64,000 bases of DNA from Lachnospiraceae bacterium UBA1760 (GCA_002314775.1 DCHE01000014.1:25301-89300); one strand, 5' to 3'. Counted from the stretch's first letter, positions 36,615 through 45,995 are shown. The notes: generated by a model not told the origin, from the letters alone. Translations and numbers: made by a program.

Positions 36615-37871
36615 ATGAAGAAAAGAAGATTATTAGCTGTATTAACAGCAACAGCAATGGCAGCTTCATTAGTAGGCTGTGGAAGTGGAAGCTCAGGATC
36701 AAGCAGTAGTGTAGCAAATAAGGATAAGCCACTTTGCTGGTTCAACCGTCAGCCATCAAACAGCTCAACAGGAGAGCTTGACACAGCAGCACTTAACTTC
36801 AACAAGGATACATACTATGTTGGATTCGATGCTAATCAGGGTGCAGAGCTTCAGGGCCAGATGGTACTTGATTACATCAAGGCAAATGCTGCAACAATCG
36901 ACCGTAACGGTGATGGAGTAATCGGATACGTACTTGCAATTGGTGATATCGGACACAACGATTCAATCGCAAGAACAAGAGGTGTTCGTTCAGCTCTTGG
37001 AACTGGTGTAGACAATGGAGGAGCAATCGTTTCAGATCCAGCAGGTACAAACACAGATGGTTCTTCTGCAGTAGTTAAGGATTCAACAATCGAGATTGAT
37101 GGTAAGACATTTACAATCCGTGAGCTTGCTTCACAGGAGATGAAGAACTCAGCTGGTGCAACATGGGATGCAGCTACAGCTGGTAACGCAATCGGAACCT
37201 GGTCAGCATCATTTGGTGATCAGATTGACGTAGTAGTTTCTAACAATGATGGTATGGGAATGTCAATGTTCAACGCTTGGGCTAAGGAGCAGAAGGTTGT
37301 AACATTTGGATACGATGCTAACAGCGACGCTGTTGCAGCTATCGCAGAGGGCTACGGTGGAACAATTTCACAGCATGCTGATGTTCAGGCATACCTTACA
37401 CTCAGAGTTGTTCGTAACGCGCTTGATGGCGTTGATGTAAACACAGGTATCAGCGTTGCAGATGCAGCTGGTAACAAGCTTGATGAGGGTGTTGACTACA
37501 GATACGATGCAGCTTCAAGATCATTCTACGCATTAAATATTGCAGTAACAAAAGATAACTACACAGAGTTCACAGATGCAACAAAGCCTTACTCAAAGGT
37601 TGCTAACAAGCTTGATGCATCAAATAGCCCAGAGAAGAAGGTATGGCTTGACATTTACAACGCTTCAGATAACTTCTTAAGTGCAACATACCAGCCACTT
37701 CTTCAGAACTATGATGACCTTCTTAACTTAAAGGTTGAGTACATCGGTGGTGATGGACAGACAGAGTCTAACATTACAAACAGACTTGGTAACCCAGGCG
37801 AGTACGATGCATTCTGTATCAACATGGTTAAGACAGATAACGCAGCATCATACACATCAATTCTTCAGTAA
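36615..37871 (+). CDS. glucose/galactose-binding lipoprotein, apparently circularly permuted MglB
   Basis: 418 residues, lipoprotein signal LVGC (Cys22). The mature chain starts with the segment that lies near residue 84 of E. coli MglB (CWFNRQP here, VFFNKEP there). It runs on through GHNDSIAR (H114, D116, R120), W184, VVVSNND (N210/N211), FGYD (D234) and the MglB C-terminal VTKDNYTEF. After a linker (~320-339) it ends with residues 340-418 (YNASDNFLS, D352/F354, and CINMVKTDNAA), which match the N-terminus of MglB. Sugar contacts are all kept. The calcium loop is DRNGDGVIG (96-104). First gene of the operon, strong AGGAGG, separate promoter. Comparison with MglB is from memory. Confidence 0.85.
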   Translation: MKKRRLLAVLTATAMAASLVGCGSGSSGSSSSVANKDKPLCWFNRQPSNSSTGELDTAALNFNKDTYYVGFDANQGAELQGQMVLDYIKANAATIDRNGDGVIGYVLAIGDIGHNDSIARTRGVRSALGTGVDNGGAIVSDPAGTNTDGSSAVVKDSTIEIDGKTFTIRELASQEMKNSAGATWDAATAGNAIGTWSASFGDQIDVVVSNNDGMGMSMFNAWAKEQKVVTFGYDANSDAVAAIAEGYGGTISQHADVQAYLTLRVVRNALDGVDVNTGISVADAAGNKLDEGVDYRYDAASRSFYALNIAVTKDNYTEFTDATKPYSKVANKLDASNSPEKKVWLDIYNASDNFLSATYQPLLQNYDDLLNLKVEYIGGDGQTESNITNRLGNPGEYDAFCINMVKTDNAASYTSILQ

Positions 37872-37897
37872 TTAAGTATCATTAAATAAACCCAACT

Positions 37898-37931
37898 AAA
37901 GGGGTGTCAGGCATCTCCCTGATGCCCCTTT
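37898..37931 (+). terminator. intercistronic hairpin after the sugar-binding protein gene
   Basis: AAAGGGGTGTCAGG (37898-37911) pairs over 14 bp with CCTGATGCCCCTTT (37918-37931) with two G-U pairs. There is no long T-run, so it is more likely a partial terminator or 3' stabiliser that leaves more mRNA for the binding protein than for the transporter. Confidence 0.7.
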
Positions 37932-37973
37932 AAATATGTGAATCAGAGTTACATATTGGGGAAGAGCAAAAGA

Positions 37974-38001
37974 AGACTATAAAATGTAGACTATAACATG
38001 T
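37974..38001. repeat. 14-bp tandem repeat in the leader of the sugar ATPase gene
   Basis: AGACTATAAAATGT (37974-37987) and AGACTATAACATGT (37988-38001), one mismatch, directly followed by the AAGGGAG ribosome-binding site and the ATG at 38018. Confidence 0.9.
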
Positions 38002-38017
38002 ATAAGGGAGTAGGAAT

Positions 38018-39526
38018 ATGGCAGATGATAAGAAAGATTACATCTTGTCGATTAAGGGCATGAGTAAATCATTCGGCCGTAATAAGGTTCTTAAGGGCAT
38101 CAATATGGATGTTAAAAGAGGATCAATCATGGGTCTTATGGGTGAAAATGGTGCCGGAAAATCGACAATGATGAAGTGTTTATTCGGAACCTATCAGAAG
38201 GACGAAGGAACAATAGTATTAGATGGTAAGGAAGTAAACTTCTCTGGTCCAAAGGATGCTCTTGAAAATGGTGTAGCCATGGTACATCAGGAGTTAAACC
38301 AGTGTCTCGAGAGAAGTGTAGTAGATAATCTTTTCCTCGGCAGATATCCAAAGAATTCATTTGGAGTAGTAGATGAGGGAAGAATGAAAAAAGAGGCTTC
38401 AGACCTGTTCAGAAAGCTTGGAATTACAGTAAATCTGACACAGCCTATGAAGCGTATGTCTGTTTCGCAGAGACAGATGTGTGAAATCGCAAAGGCTATT
38501 TCATATAATTCAAAGGTAATCGTACTTGACGAGCCTACATCATCACTTACAGCCCCAGAGGTTGCAAAGCTTTTCAAGATGATGAGACAGCTTAGAGATC
38601 AGGGTATCAGCTTAGTATATATCTCACATAAGATGGATGAGATCTTCGATATCTGTGATCAGATTTCAGTACTTCGAGACGGTGCCTTGGTAATGACAAA
38701 GGATTCAAAGGACACAGACATGAATGAGCTTATCTCAGCCATGGTTGGTCGTTCACTTGATAATAGATTCCCACCAGTTGATAATCAGCCAGGAGAGACA
38801 ATTCTTCAGGTAAATGGATTATCAACAAAATATGCTCCAAAGCTTCAGAATATCTCCTTCGATGTTAAGAAGGGAGAAATCTTCGGACTTTACGGACTGG
38901 TTGGAGCGGGACGTACCGAGCTTCTCGAGACTATATTTGGAATGAGAACAAGAGCAGCTGGTAACGTAATTTACAGAGGAAAGATGATGAACTTCGACTC
39001 TCCAAAGGATGCGATGGATCACGGCTTTGCTCTTATCACTGAGGAGCGTAAGGCAAATGGACTTTTCCTTAAGGCAGACCTCACATTTAACACAACAATA
39101 GCTAACATGAAGCAGTATAGATCAGGAATTGCACTTTCAAATGACCAGATGGTTCGTGCAACCTCAGAGGAAATCAGAATCATGCACACCAAGTGTATGG
39201 GACCTGATGATTTGATTTCCAGCCTTTCAGGTGGTAATCAGCAGAAGGTAATATTTGGTAGATGGCTTGAACGTTCACCAAGTATTTTCATGATGGATGA
39301 CCCAACAAGAGGTATCGACGTTGGTGCAAAATATGAGATTTACGAACTGATAATCAAGATGGCCAAGGAAGGAAATACAATCATAGTTGTATCCTCCGAG
39401 ATGCCAGAGATTCTTGGTATCACTAACCGTATCGGTGTAATGTCAAATGGACACTTAGCCGGAATAGTTAATACTAAGGAGACAAATCAGGAAGAGTTAC
39501 TTAGATTAAGTGCAATGTACTTGTAA
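38018..39526 (+). CDS. mglA: sugar ABC transporter ATP-binding protein, MglA type
   Basis: Energises uptake of galactose/glucose-type sugars. 502 residues with two ABC modules. The first has Walker A GENGAGKST (~44) and DEPTSSLTAPE with signature MSVSQRQMCEIAKA. The second is degenerate at Walker A (GLVGAGRTE, ~293), as in all MglA/RbsA proteins, with signature LSGGNQQKVIFGRWL and DDPTRGIDVGAKYE. Middle gene of binding protein-ATPase-permease. The permease gene starts 19 bases after its stop. Confidence 0.93.
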   Translation: MADDKKDYILSIKGMSKSFGRNKVLKGINMDVKRGSIMGLMGENGAGKSTMMKCLFGTYQKDEGTIVLDGKEVNFSGPKDALENGVAMVHQELNQCLERSVVDNLFLGRYPKNSFGVVDEGRMKKEASDLFRKLGITVNLTQPMKRMSVSQRQMCEIAKAISYNSKVIVLDEPTSSLTAPEVAKLFKMMRQLRDQGISLVYISHKMDEIFDICDQISVLRDGALVMTKDSKDTDMNELISAMVGRSLDNRFPPVDNQPGETILQVNGLSTKYAPKLQNISFDVKKGEIFGLYGLVGAGRTELLETIFGMRTRAAGNVIYRGKMMNFDSPKDAMDHGFALITEERKANGLFLKADLTFNTTIANMKQYRSGIALSNDQMVRATSEEIRIMHTKCMGPDDLISSLSGGNQQKVIFGRWLERSPSIFMMDDPTRGIDVGAKYEIYELIIKMAKEGNTIIVVSSEMPEILGITNRIGVMSNGHLAGIVNTKETNQEELLRLSAMYL

Positions 39527-39545
39527 GGATATGGAGGATAAAAAT

Positions 39546-41195
39546 ATGGCAGATAATAACATTTTATCGGCTGAGGCTGAGGCAAAACTCTTAAAGCCGA
39601 TTGACGATTATGTAGGAAAAATCCAGTCAGAGATCGATAAGCTTCGTGTTGACGGTACTGACAAGGTTACTTCACTGAAGAACCATATAGCAATAACAAA
39701 GGAAGATAAGATTCACACAAAGGAAGAGCGTGCGAAGATTATCGCTAAGGATAGCGCTGAGCTTGAGAAGGCAAAGGCTGTTGAGGCAGCTAACAAGGAT
39801 AAGGTAAATAAGCTTATCGCCGATGCAGAAAGCTATCTTAAGGAGAATTATGACAGCAAGTATTATCAGAAGGTTGTTGAGGCCTGTGCTGCAGAAAAGG
39901 CAGCTGAGAATGCAAGCTACGAGAAGATTAAGGCTACCTTGAAGACAGAGCATGAGAAGAATCTTGCACAGCTTACAGACCCTGAAGAAATCAAGGACGA
40001 GAAGTTCGTATATAAGAACAGACTCTTCGATGCAGAGATGGTTCATGAATCAAAGCTCCAGGCAATCAAGGACAGAAAGCATGATGCATACTCACACAAG
40101 TATCATCTCATTGATCTCCTTAGAATGTCAAAGTATACATTTATGGAGAAGAGAGCACAGAGCTGGGAGAACTACAAGTACACCTTCAATACCTCACAGT
40201 TCCTCTACAAAAATGGACTTTATATCGTAATTATTATGATATTCATAGCTCTCTGTATCATTACCCCTATTGTAAAGGGAACACAGTTACTCACAGTACC
40301 TAATATTTTAAATATTCTCCAGCAGGCTTCACCTCGTATGTTCCTTGCACTCGGTGTTGCAGGTCTTATCCTCTTGACAGGTACTGACCTTTCTGTAGGA
40401 CGTATGGTTGGTATGGGTATGGTAACCGCAACCATTATCATGCACAACGGTGTTAATACTGGTGGTGTATTTGGTCACATTTTCGACTTTACAAGCATGT
40501 CACCATTTGCAAAGGCTATCCTTGCACTTGTTGTATGTATTATCCTTACAACATTATTTGCATCAATCGCTGGATTCTTCATGGCGAAGTTTAAGATGCA
40601 TCCATTCATTTCAACAATGGCTAACATGCTTATCATCTTTGGTCTTGTAACATACGCAACAAAGGGTGTTTCATTCGGTGCTATCGATGCAGCAATTCCT
40701 AAGATGTTTATTCCTAAGATCGGTGACTTCCCAACAATTATTCTTTGGGCAGTAGTTGCAATCATCGTTGTTTGGTTCATCTGGAACAAGACAACCTTTG
40801 GTAAGAACTTATATGCTGTAGGTGGAAATCCAGAAGCAGCAGCAGTATCAGGTATTTCAGTATTCAAGGTAACACTTTGTGCATTCATTTTAGCAGGTAT
40901 CCTTTACGGCTTTGGTTCTTGGCTTGAGTGTAACAGAATGGTAGGTTCTGGTTCAGCAGCTTATGGACAGGGCTGGGATATGGACGCAATCGCTGCCTGC
41001 GTAGTAGGTGGTGTATCATTCACAGGTGGTATTGGTAAGATTTCAGGTGTTGTAACTGGTGTACTTATCTTCACATCTCTTACATACTCTCTTACAATTC
41101 TTGGTATTGATACAAACCTTCAGTTTATCTTCGAGGGTATTATCATCCTCGCAGCTGTAACACTTGACTGTCTCAAGTACGTACAGAAGAAGTAA
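39546..41195 (+). CDS. mglC: sugar ABC transporter permease, MglC type, with long N-terminal helical extension
   Basis: 549 residues from ATG 39546 (GGAGG 8 bases upstream; an ATG at 39510 would overlap mglA). Residues ~1-220 are charged, Lys/Glu/Ala-rich and predicted helical, with no counterpart in the ~336-residue E. coli MglC. Residues ~225-549 form the usual membrane domain with about nine to ten helices, LTGTDLSVGRMVGMG, GNPEAAAVSGI and the EAA-like VGGVSFTGGIGKISGV. The extension is cytoplasmic by topology and could contact the ATPase or another partner. Terminator at 41200. Confidence 0.88.
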   Translation: MADNNILSAEAEAKLLKPIDDYVGKIQSEIDKLRVDGTDKVTSLKNHIAITKEDKIHTKEERAKIIAKDSAELEKAKAVEAANKDKVNKLIADAESYLKENYDSKYYQKVVEACAAEKAAENASYEKIKATLKTEHEKNLAQLTDPEEIKDEKFVYKNRLFDAEMVHESKLQAIKDRKHDAYSHKYHLIDLLRMSKYTFMEKRAQSWENYKYTFNTSQFLYKNGLYIVIIMIFIALCIITPIVKGTQLLTVPNILNILQQASPRMFLALGVAGLILLTGTDLSVGRMVGMGMVTATIIMHNGVNTGGVFGHIFDFTSMSPFAKAILALVVCIILTTLFASIAGFFMAKFKMHPFISTMANMLIIFGLVTYATKGVSFGAIDAAIPKMFIPKIGDFPTIILWAVVAIIVVWFIWNKTTFGKNLYAVGGNPEAAAVSGISVFKVTLCAFILAGILYGFGSWLECNRMVGSGSAAYGQGWDMDAIAACVVGGVSFTGGIGKISGVVTGVLIFTSLTYSLTILGIDTNLQFIFEGIIILAAVTLDCLKYVQKK

Positions 41196-41199
41196 TTAT

Positions 41200-41277
41200 A
41201 ACAAAGAAACATTTTCAAAACTCAGGCCAAATTCCTAACTCCCAAACCCAAGGACCCATGGCCTGAGTTTCTTTGTT
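41200..41277 (+). terminator. two-part terminator after the sugar transporter operon
   Basis: Outer stem AACAAAGAAA (41200-41209) / TTTCTTTGTT (41268-41277) and inner stem ACTCAGGCC (41220-41228) / GGCCTGAGT (41260-41268) with a 31-base loop. Confidence 0.7.
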
Positions 41278-41327
41278 CAAAGATAATAAATGATAAAAAA
41301 AGATATTAATAGTATTCAGATTTTAGT

Positions 41328-41400
41328 ATAATAAATGATAGAGTGAATAATAGATAGAATTATAGATAGAATTACAGATAGAATTACAGATAGAAGGAGG
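41328..41400. repeat. 12-bp tandem repeats leading into the Shine-Dalgarno of the YesN gene
   Basis: Units GATAGAATTATA (41353-41364), GATAGAATTACA (41365-41376 and 41377-41388) and GATAGAAGGAGG (41389-41400). The last unit is the ribosome-binding site itself. Upstream, ATAATAAATGATA occurs at 41283-41295 and 41328-41340. Confidence 0.9.
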
Positions 41401-41405
41401 CGTTT

Positions 41406-43010
41406 ATTACGGAAAAGTATAAGGTGCTTCTGGTTGACGATGAATCAGAGGTTATAGATGCAATTGAAAGAAAGATAAACTGGTCAGAGCTCGGCTTTGA
41501 GGTAATAGGCGAGGCATATAACGGGGTGAAGGCGCTTGAGCTTGCCGAGAAAAGGCAGCCGGATGTTGTTATCACTGATATTAAGATGCCATATATGAAC
41601 GGCCTGGAGCTGTCCAAGAAACTAAATAATGATTTTCCCAATATTCATATAATAATATTTACAGGCTTTGATGAGTTTGAGTATGCCAAGGAGGCAGTTC
41701 ACCTTGAGATTGAGGAGTATATGCTTAAGCCGATTAATTCAGGAGAGCTTTCAGACTGCCTGAGAAGACTCAAGGATACCCTTGATAAGGAGAGAGATGA
41801 GAAGCTCAATATCAAAAAGCTAGAGTCTTATTTCAATGACTCACTCCCTATGCTTCAGATGAATTTCTTTGTTTCACTTATTGAGGGCAGAATTAAGGAG
41901 GCTGAGGTTAGTAAGTATATCAGTGACTATAAGATTGGCTTAAAGGGACCATTTTACTGTCTGGCAATATTCCACACCTCGGAGCACCATGTGCCAGAGG
42001 GAATGAATTCACTGCTCCTTGCAATGTCAGTCCAGAGAGAGATAAAGGACAGAGTAAAAGATAAGTGGTCAGGTGAAACCTTCAATTATCTTGGTAATAC
42101 TGTAGTAATCTTCGAGCTCGAAAAGGAGGAGGATATCACTCCACTTACTGACGACCTGGATAGATTCTGCAGATGGGCTCAAAGAGTAATGGGAGCAGTG
42201 GTTACAGTTGGAGTAGGAAAGTGCTTCAAAAATATTGTTGAGGCAAATGCTTCCTACGAGGGAGCAAGAGAAGCAGTATCCTACAGAGTCCTTTTTGGAA
42301 CTACAAGAGCAATCAATATTGTTGAGATTGCACCAAATGAGCAGGAAAGTGCTGCAACAGCTGACGAGATGGGAATTCATGAGCTCTTTAAGACAATACG
42401 ACTTGGTCAGAGAGAGGAAGTAATTGAGGCAGTAAACAGTGAGATTGACAAGATAAGAAGGAATGCCAAAACAGTAAATCAGTACAAGCTTGCAATTATG
42501 GAGATAATTGGTGCATTTTACAGATTCTGTGCTAATAATGTCCTGGATTTCAATGATTACAAGGGTGATATTGATAATCCCTACGAGATTGTACCGCAGA
42601 TGGATGAGGATACACTAAGAACATGGATGACAGATATCGCCACTAAGCTCAGTGAAAATGTTAAAAATACCAGAAACACAACCTCAAAGAGGATGATTAT
42701 GGATGCCCAAAACATTGTTAAGGAGAGATATCAGGACCCTGATCTTTCTCTTGACATTGTATGTTCACTGCTTGGAGTGTCGAACTCATATTTCTCATCC
42801 ATTTTCAAGAAGGAAGTGGGAAAATCCTTTGTCACATATCTCACTGATTACAGAATGGAAAATGCAGCAAGATTAATAATTGAGACAAATGAAAAGAGCT
42901 ATGAGATAGCCAGCAAGGTTGGGTATCTTGATGCAAACTATTTCAGCTATGTGTTTAAGAAAACCTACGGAGTATCTCCGTCAAAGTTTAGAAATGATAA
43001 TACTGACTAA
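41406..43010 (+). CDS. YesN/AraC-type response regulator, probable ATT start
   Basis: 534 residues if started at ATT 41406: receiver domain with VLLVDDE (7-13), phospho-acceptor D58 in VITDIKMP, a middle region (~130-420), and a C-terminal AraC helix-turn-helix pair (~430-534: DLSLDIVCSLLGVSNSYFSSIFKKE and KSYEIASKVGYLDANYFSYVFKK). AAGGAGG (41394-41400) is 5 bases before ATT 41406 and 8 before ACG 41409. No ATG, GTG or TTG is in frame until GTG 41424, which would cut into the first beta strand. Partner of the YesM-type kinase that follows; probable activator of the sugar operon upstream. Confidence 0.87.
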   Translation: MTEKYKVLLVDDESEVIDAIERKINWSELGFEVIGEAYNGVKALELAEKRQPDVVITDIKMPYMNGLELSKKLNNDFPNIHIIIFTGFDEFEYAKEAVHLEIEEYMLKPINSGELSDCLRRLKDTLDKERDEKLNIKKLESYFNDSLPMLQMNFFVSLIEGRIKEAEVSKYISDYKIGLKGPFYCLAIFHTSEHHVPEGMNSLLLAMSVQREIKDRVKDKWSGETFNYLGNTVVIFELEKEEDITPLTDDLDRFCRWAQRVMGAVVTVGVGKCFKNIVEANASYEGAREAVSYRVLFGTTRAINIVEIAPNEQESAATADEMGIHELFKTIRLGQREEVIEAVNSEIDKIRRNAKTVNQYKLAIMEIIGAFYRFCANNVLDFNDYKGDIDNPYEIVPQMDEDTLRTWMTDIATKLSENVKNTRNTTSKRMIMDAQNIVKERYQDPDLSLDIVCSLLGVSNSYFSSIFKKEVGKSFVTYLTDYRMENAARLIIETNEKSYEIASKVGYLDANYFSYVFKKTYGVSPSKFRNDNTD

Positions 43011-43079
43011 GAGTGAAAAAGCTTCAGACTGTTAGCGGATATATCGATTGCTATTTGAATACCATTTGAAGGGAAAAGT

Positions 43080-44951
43080 ATGAAGAATAATGATATTGAA
43101 AAACTGAATAAAAAAGAACCCTCGTCTCATACAATTGGAGGCTCTATGAAAAAGGAAGCCGGTGGAATGGCATTTGATATTCAGACTATCATTATGACAG
43201 CACTTACTACACTTACAATATTTGCAACTATTGTAATGGGAGTCCTTCTGTATCGCAGATATGAAAATTCGATATCTCAAAGTATGATAGAGAATACAAA
43301 GACTATTGTTGAGAGTGATGCTGATATCATTGACAACTCGCTTCACGATGTCAGGCAGATTGCCAAGACCATAAACTATAATATCATGCAGCAGTATGAG
43401 ATTGACAATCCGGAATTTGCACAGCAGCTTAGTATATTGTACGAGGCTAACAAGGACAGCGTCCAAAGTATTGCACTCTATAATATGGATGGTAAGCTAG
43501 TCCTGGCTGAGCCTATACCTTCAGAGAAGGAGGGCGTCGATGTAACAACCCAGGAATGGTTTATGAATGCTTCGGCTCAGATAGAGAATATGCACTATTC
43601 TCTGCCACATATACAAAATCTTTTTAAGAGCTCTGGAGATAGCTTTGACTGGGTAATATCACTTAGTCAGGCAATTGAGATAAATGGGGGTGACAGTACT
43701 GAGAAGGGAATCCTCCTTTTGGATATGAAGATGTCAATACTTACAGATACTCTCGACAAGATAAATGCAGTAAATACAAGTCAGTATTTCTTCCTGTGTG
43801 ATGCTGATGGTGATTTGATTTATCATCCACTTTACGGAGAAGCAAATCGTGGCTATGTCAAGGAAAATAGCAAGGAAATAGCTAAGTATGAGGACGGAGT
43901 TTATGACGATGTTGTCGATGGAACTAAAAGAAAGATAGTGGTGACGACAGTTTCCTACGCAGGCTGGAAGCTTATCGGTGTTATTCCAGAGGAGTATCAG
44001 GAGGGAAGTGTTCTCAAATTCAGATACTATCTTATCACAACCATTTGCCTTCTTATGATGATGATAATAATAGTTAACAGATTAATTGCAAGGAGAATCT
44101 CAACACCTATTCTAAAGCTAAATGATTCAGTCAAGGCCTATGAGACAGGTGAAAAGCCAGATATTTACGTTGGCGGTTCCTCAGAGATAAGACATCTGGG
44201 CTACTCGGTTCAAAAATCCTACGAGCAGATTGACAAGCTGATGAACGAGATAATAAACGAGCAGCATCAAAGAAGAAAGAGTGAGATAGACGCACTTCAG
44301 AGTCAGATAAATCCACATTTTCTGTACAATACTCTTGAATCCATAACCTGGATGGTAGAGGGAGGCAAAAATGAGGAGGCCGTCACGATGATTTCAGAGC
44401 TTGCCAAGCTCTTAAGAATCAGTCTTTCAAAGGGAAGAACAATCATCAGTATAGAGGATGAATTGCAGCATGCAAGAAGCTACATGAATATCCAAAAGGT
44501 TAGATATAAGAAGCATTTTGAGATAGAATACGATATCGACGAGGAGATATTTAAGTACAGTACAGTCAAGCTTATCATACAGCCAATTCTTGAAAATGCC
44601 ATTTACTATGGAGTTGGCAATATGGATGAGGATGACGGTGGAATAATAGAAGTAAAGGGCTATATTGAAGATGATGACATTTACATATCAGTTTATGACA
44701 ATGGTATGGGTATGGACGAGAATACTGTAAGTAATATTTTGACAGATAACAGCAAGGTGCCAAAGCATGGTAATGGTGTGGGACTTATAAATGTTCATAC
44801 AAGAATACAGCTTCTTTTCGGAAATGAATACGGTCTTATTGTGTGGAGCGAACCGGACGAGGGAACAAGGATTACAATTCATATTCCTAAGGTGGAATTC
44901 ACAGAAGAAAACAGAACTGCTCTTGAAAAGCAGACAAAATGGAAAGGGTGA
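43080..44951 (+). CDS. YesM/LytS-type sensor histidine kinase
   Basis: 623 residues: cytoplasmic N-terminus, membrane helix ~36-58, a large extracytoplasmic Cache-like sensor (59-312), membrane helix ~314-336, HAMP, a His_kinase domain with H413 in SQINPHFLYNTLESI, and an HATPase with ILENAIYYGV and GNGVGLINVHTRI. Partner of the YesN regulator 69 bases upstream. Two periplasmic-binding-protein-like genes follow at once, one within 7 bases of its stop, suggesting that sugar-loaded binding proteins dock to the sensor domain (inference). Confidence 0.92.
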   Translation: MKNNDIEKLNKKEPSSHTIGGSMKKEAGGMAFDIQTIIMTALTTLTIFATIVMGVLLYRRYENSISQSMIENTKTIVESDADIIDNSLHDVRQIAKTINYNIMQQYEIDNPEFAQQLSILYEANKDSVQSIALYNMDGKLVLAEPIPSEKEGVDVTTQEWFMNASAQIENMHYSLPHIQNLFKSSGDSFDWVISLSQAIEINGGDSTEKGILLLDMKMSILTDTLDKINAVNTSQYFFLCDADGDLIYHPLYGEANRGYVKENSKEIAKYEDGVYDDVVDGTKRKIVVTTVSYAGWKLIGVIPEEYQEGSVLKFRYYLITTICLLMMMIIIVNRLIARRISTPILKLNDSVKAYETGEKPDIYVGGSSEIRHLGYSVQKSYEQIDKLMNEIINEQHQRRKSEIDALQSQINPHFLYNTLESITWMVEGGKNEEAVTMISELAKLLRISLSKGRTIISIEDELQHARSYMNIQKVRYKKHFEIEYDIDEEIFKYSTVKLIIQPILENAIYYGVGNMDEDDGGIIEVKGYIEDDDIYISVYDNGMGMDENTVSNILTDNSKVPKHGNGVGLINVHTRIQLLFGNEYGLIVWSEPDEGTRITIHIPKVEFTEENRTALEKQTKWKG

Positions 44952-44958
44952 GTGAGAT

Positions 44959-45948
44959 ATGCGAAAAAGTAGAATAATGGGACTGATTTTTGCTGAAGCT
45001 CTCCTACTGGCACTCACCATATATTTCGGCAGTAAAATTATTGCCGATGAAAAGCCACAGAAACGATATGCAGTTATAATAGAAAAATCTGGAGACAATA
45101 AGTGGAAGGCATGTATCAATGGCTTGAAGGAGTCTGCAAAGAATAGCAATGTTCATCTGGTAGTCTGCAATACTGATGAGATAGAGAAATCGGATGAGAT
45201 AAAGCTTTTGATTGAGGGGCAGATGGGAAACGATATTGATGGCTTTATAATCTGCCCGGCTGCAGGAGATGACAGCTTAGATATAATAAAGTCAGCTGTA
45301 AATGAAAAGCCGGTTATTCTTATTGGCGATGATGCCCTGTCAGAGAATGTGACAGACTATAGTAGTTATCATTCGGAGATGACGGTTAGTATGCCAGATT
45401 ATTATGAGATGGGGCAAAGGCTTGGTGAAGAGCTTGCTAAAAAGTATGACAATAATCTAAGTGATGTATCAATCGGAATAGTAGCAGGAATCGAAGGAAG
45501 ATACAGTACAGTAAGGTGTCTTGAGGGAGTAAAAGAGACCATTGAAAAATATGGCGGAGATGAAAAATGGGTAGTAAACAGAGCGTACGATGGTAAGCTT
45601 ATCGATAATATAACGGAAGGTGAAGCTGTAGATAATCTGATAATATTAGATACCGATAGTGCAGAAGCAGTTTGCAGTGCAATTGAAAGTGAAGTGCTGG
45701 AAAAAAAGACCATTTTTGCAATATGCAGCAGTCTTGCCACAGTATCTAGTCTCGACAAGAATTATATTGAGTGTCTTATTATGCCGGATTATTTTGAGAT
45801 GGGCTATAAGGCAGTGAAAGAGATTGCCGCAAAGGGTGAGAGCAGTCTTTACAGGATGACAGACAGTATTTGCGATTACAGAGTATTTTATAAAGAAGAT
45901 ATATTTAGCAGAGAGAACGATGAGTTCCTGTACTATTACAAAGAATAA
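44959..45948 (+). CDS. membrane-anchored periplasmic-binding-protein-like sensor (Peripla_BP_4 type)
   Basis: 329 residues with an uncleaved-looking N-terminal helix (IMGLIFAEALLLALTIYFG, ~6-24; no lipobox Cys), then a type I periplasmic binding fold: RYAVIIEKSGDNKW (~36-49), QMGNDIDGFIICPAAGDDS, KPVILIGDD, and GYKAVKEIAAKGES near the end. It lies 7 bases after the YesM kinase. A tethered binding protein beside a sensor kinase is more likely a co-sensor than a transport component. Ligand unknown. Its last codons overlap the first copy of a 14-bp tandem repeat. Confidence 0.78.
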   Translation: MRKSRIMGLIFAEALLLALTIYFGSKIIADEKPQKRYAVIIEKSGDNKWKACINGLKESAKNSNVHLVVCNTDEIEKSDEIKLLIEGQMGNDIDGFIICPAAGDDSLDIIKSAVNEKPVILIGDDALSENVTDYSSYHSEMTVSMPDYYEMGQRLGEELAKKYDNNLSDVSIGIVAGIEGRYSTVRCLEGVKETIEKYGGDEKWVVNRAYDGKLIDNITEGEAVDNLIILDTDSAEAVCSAIESEVLEKKTIFAICSSLATVSSLDKNYIECLIMPDYFEMGYKAVKEIAAKGESSLYRMTDSICDYRVFYKEDIFSRENDEFLYYYKE

Positions 45949-45977
45949 TTTACAAAGAATGATTTACAAAGAATGAT
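45936..45977. repeat. 14-bp tandem repeat, three copies, across a stop codon and leader
   Basis: TTACAAAGAATAAT (45936-45949), then TTACAAAGAATGAT twice (45950-45963, 45964-45977). The first copy encodes the last residues and stop of the upstream gene; the array ends 18 bases before the next ATG. Confidence 0.92.
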
Positions 45978-45995
45978 TTATTTACGGAGAAATCA

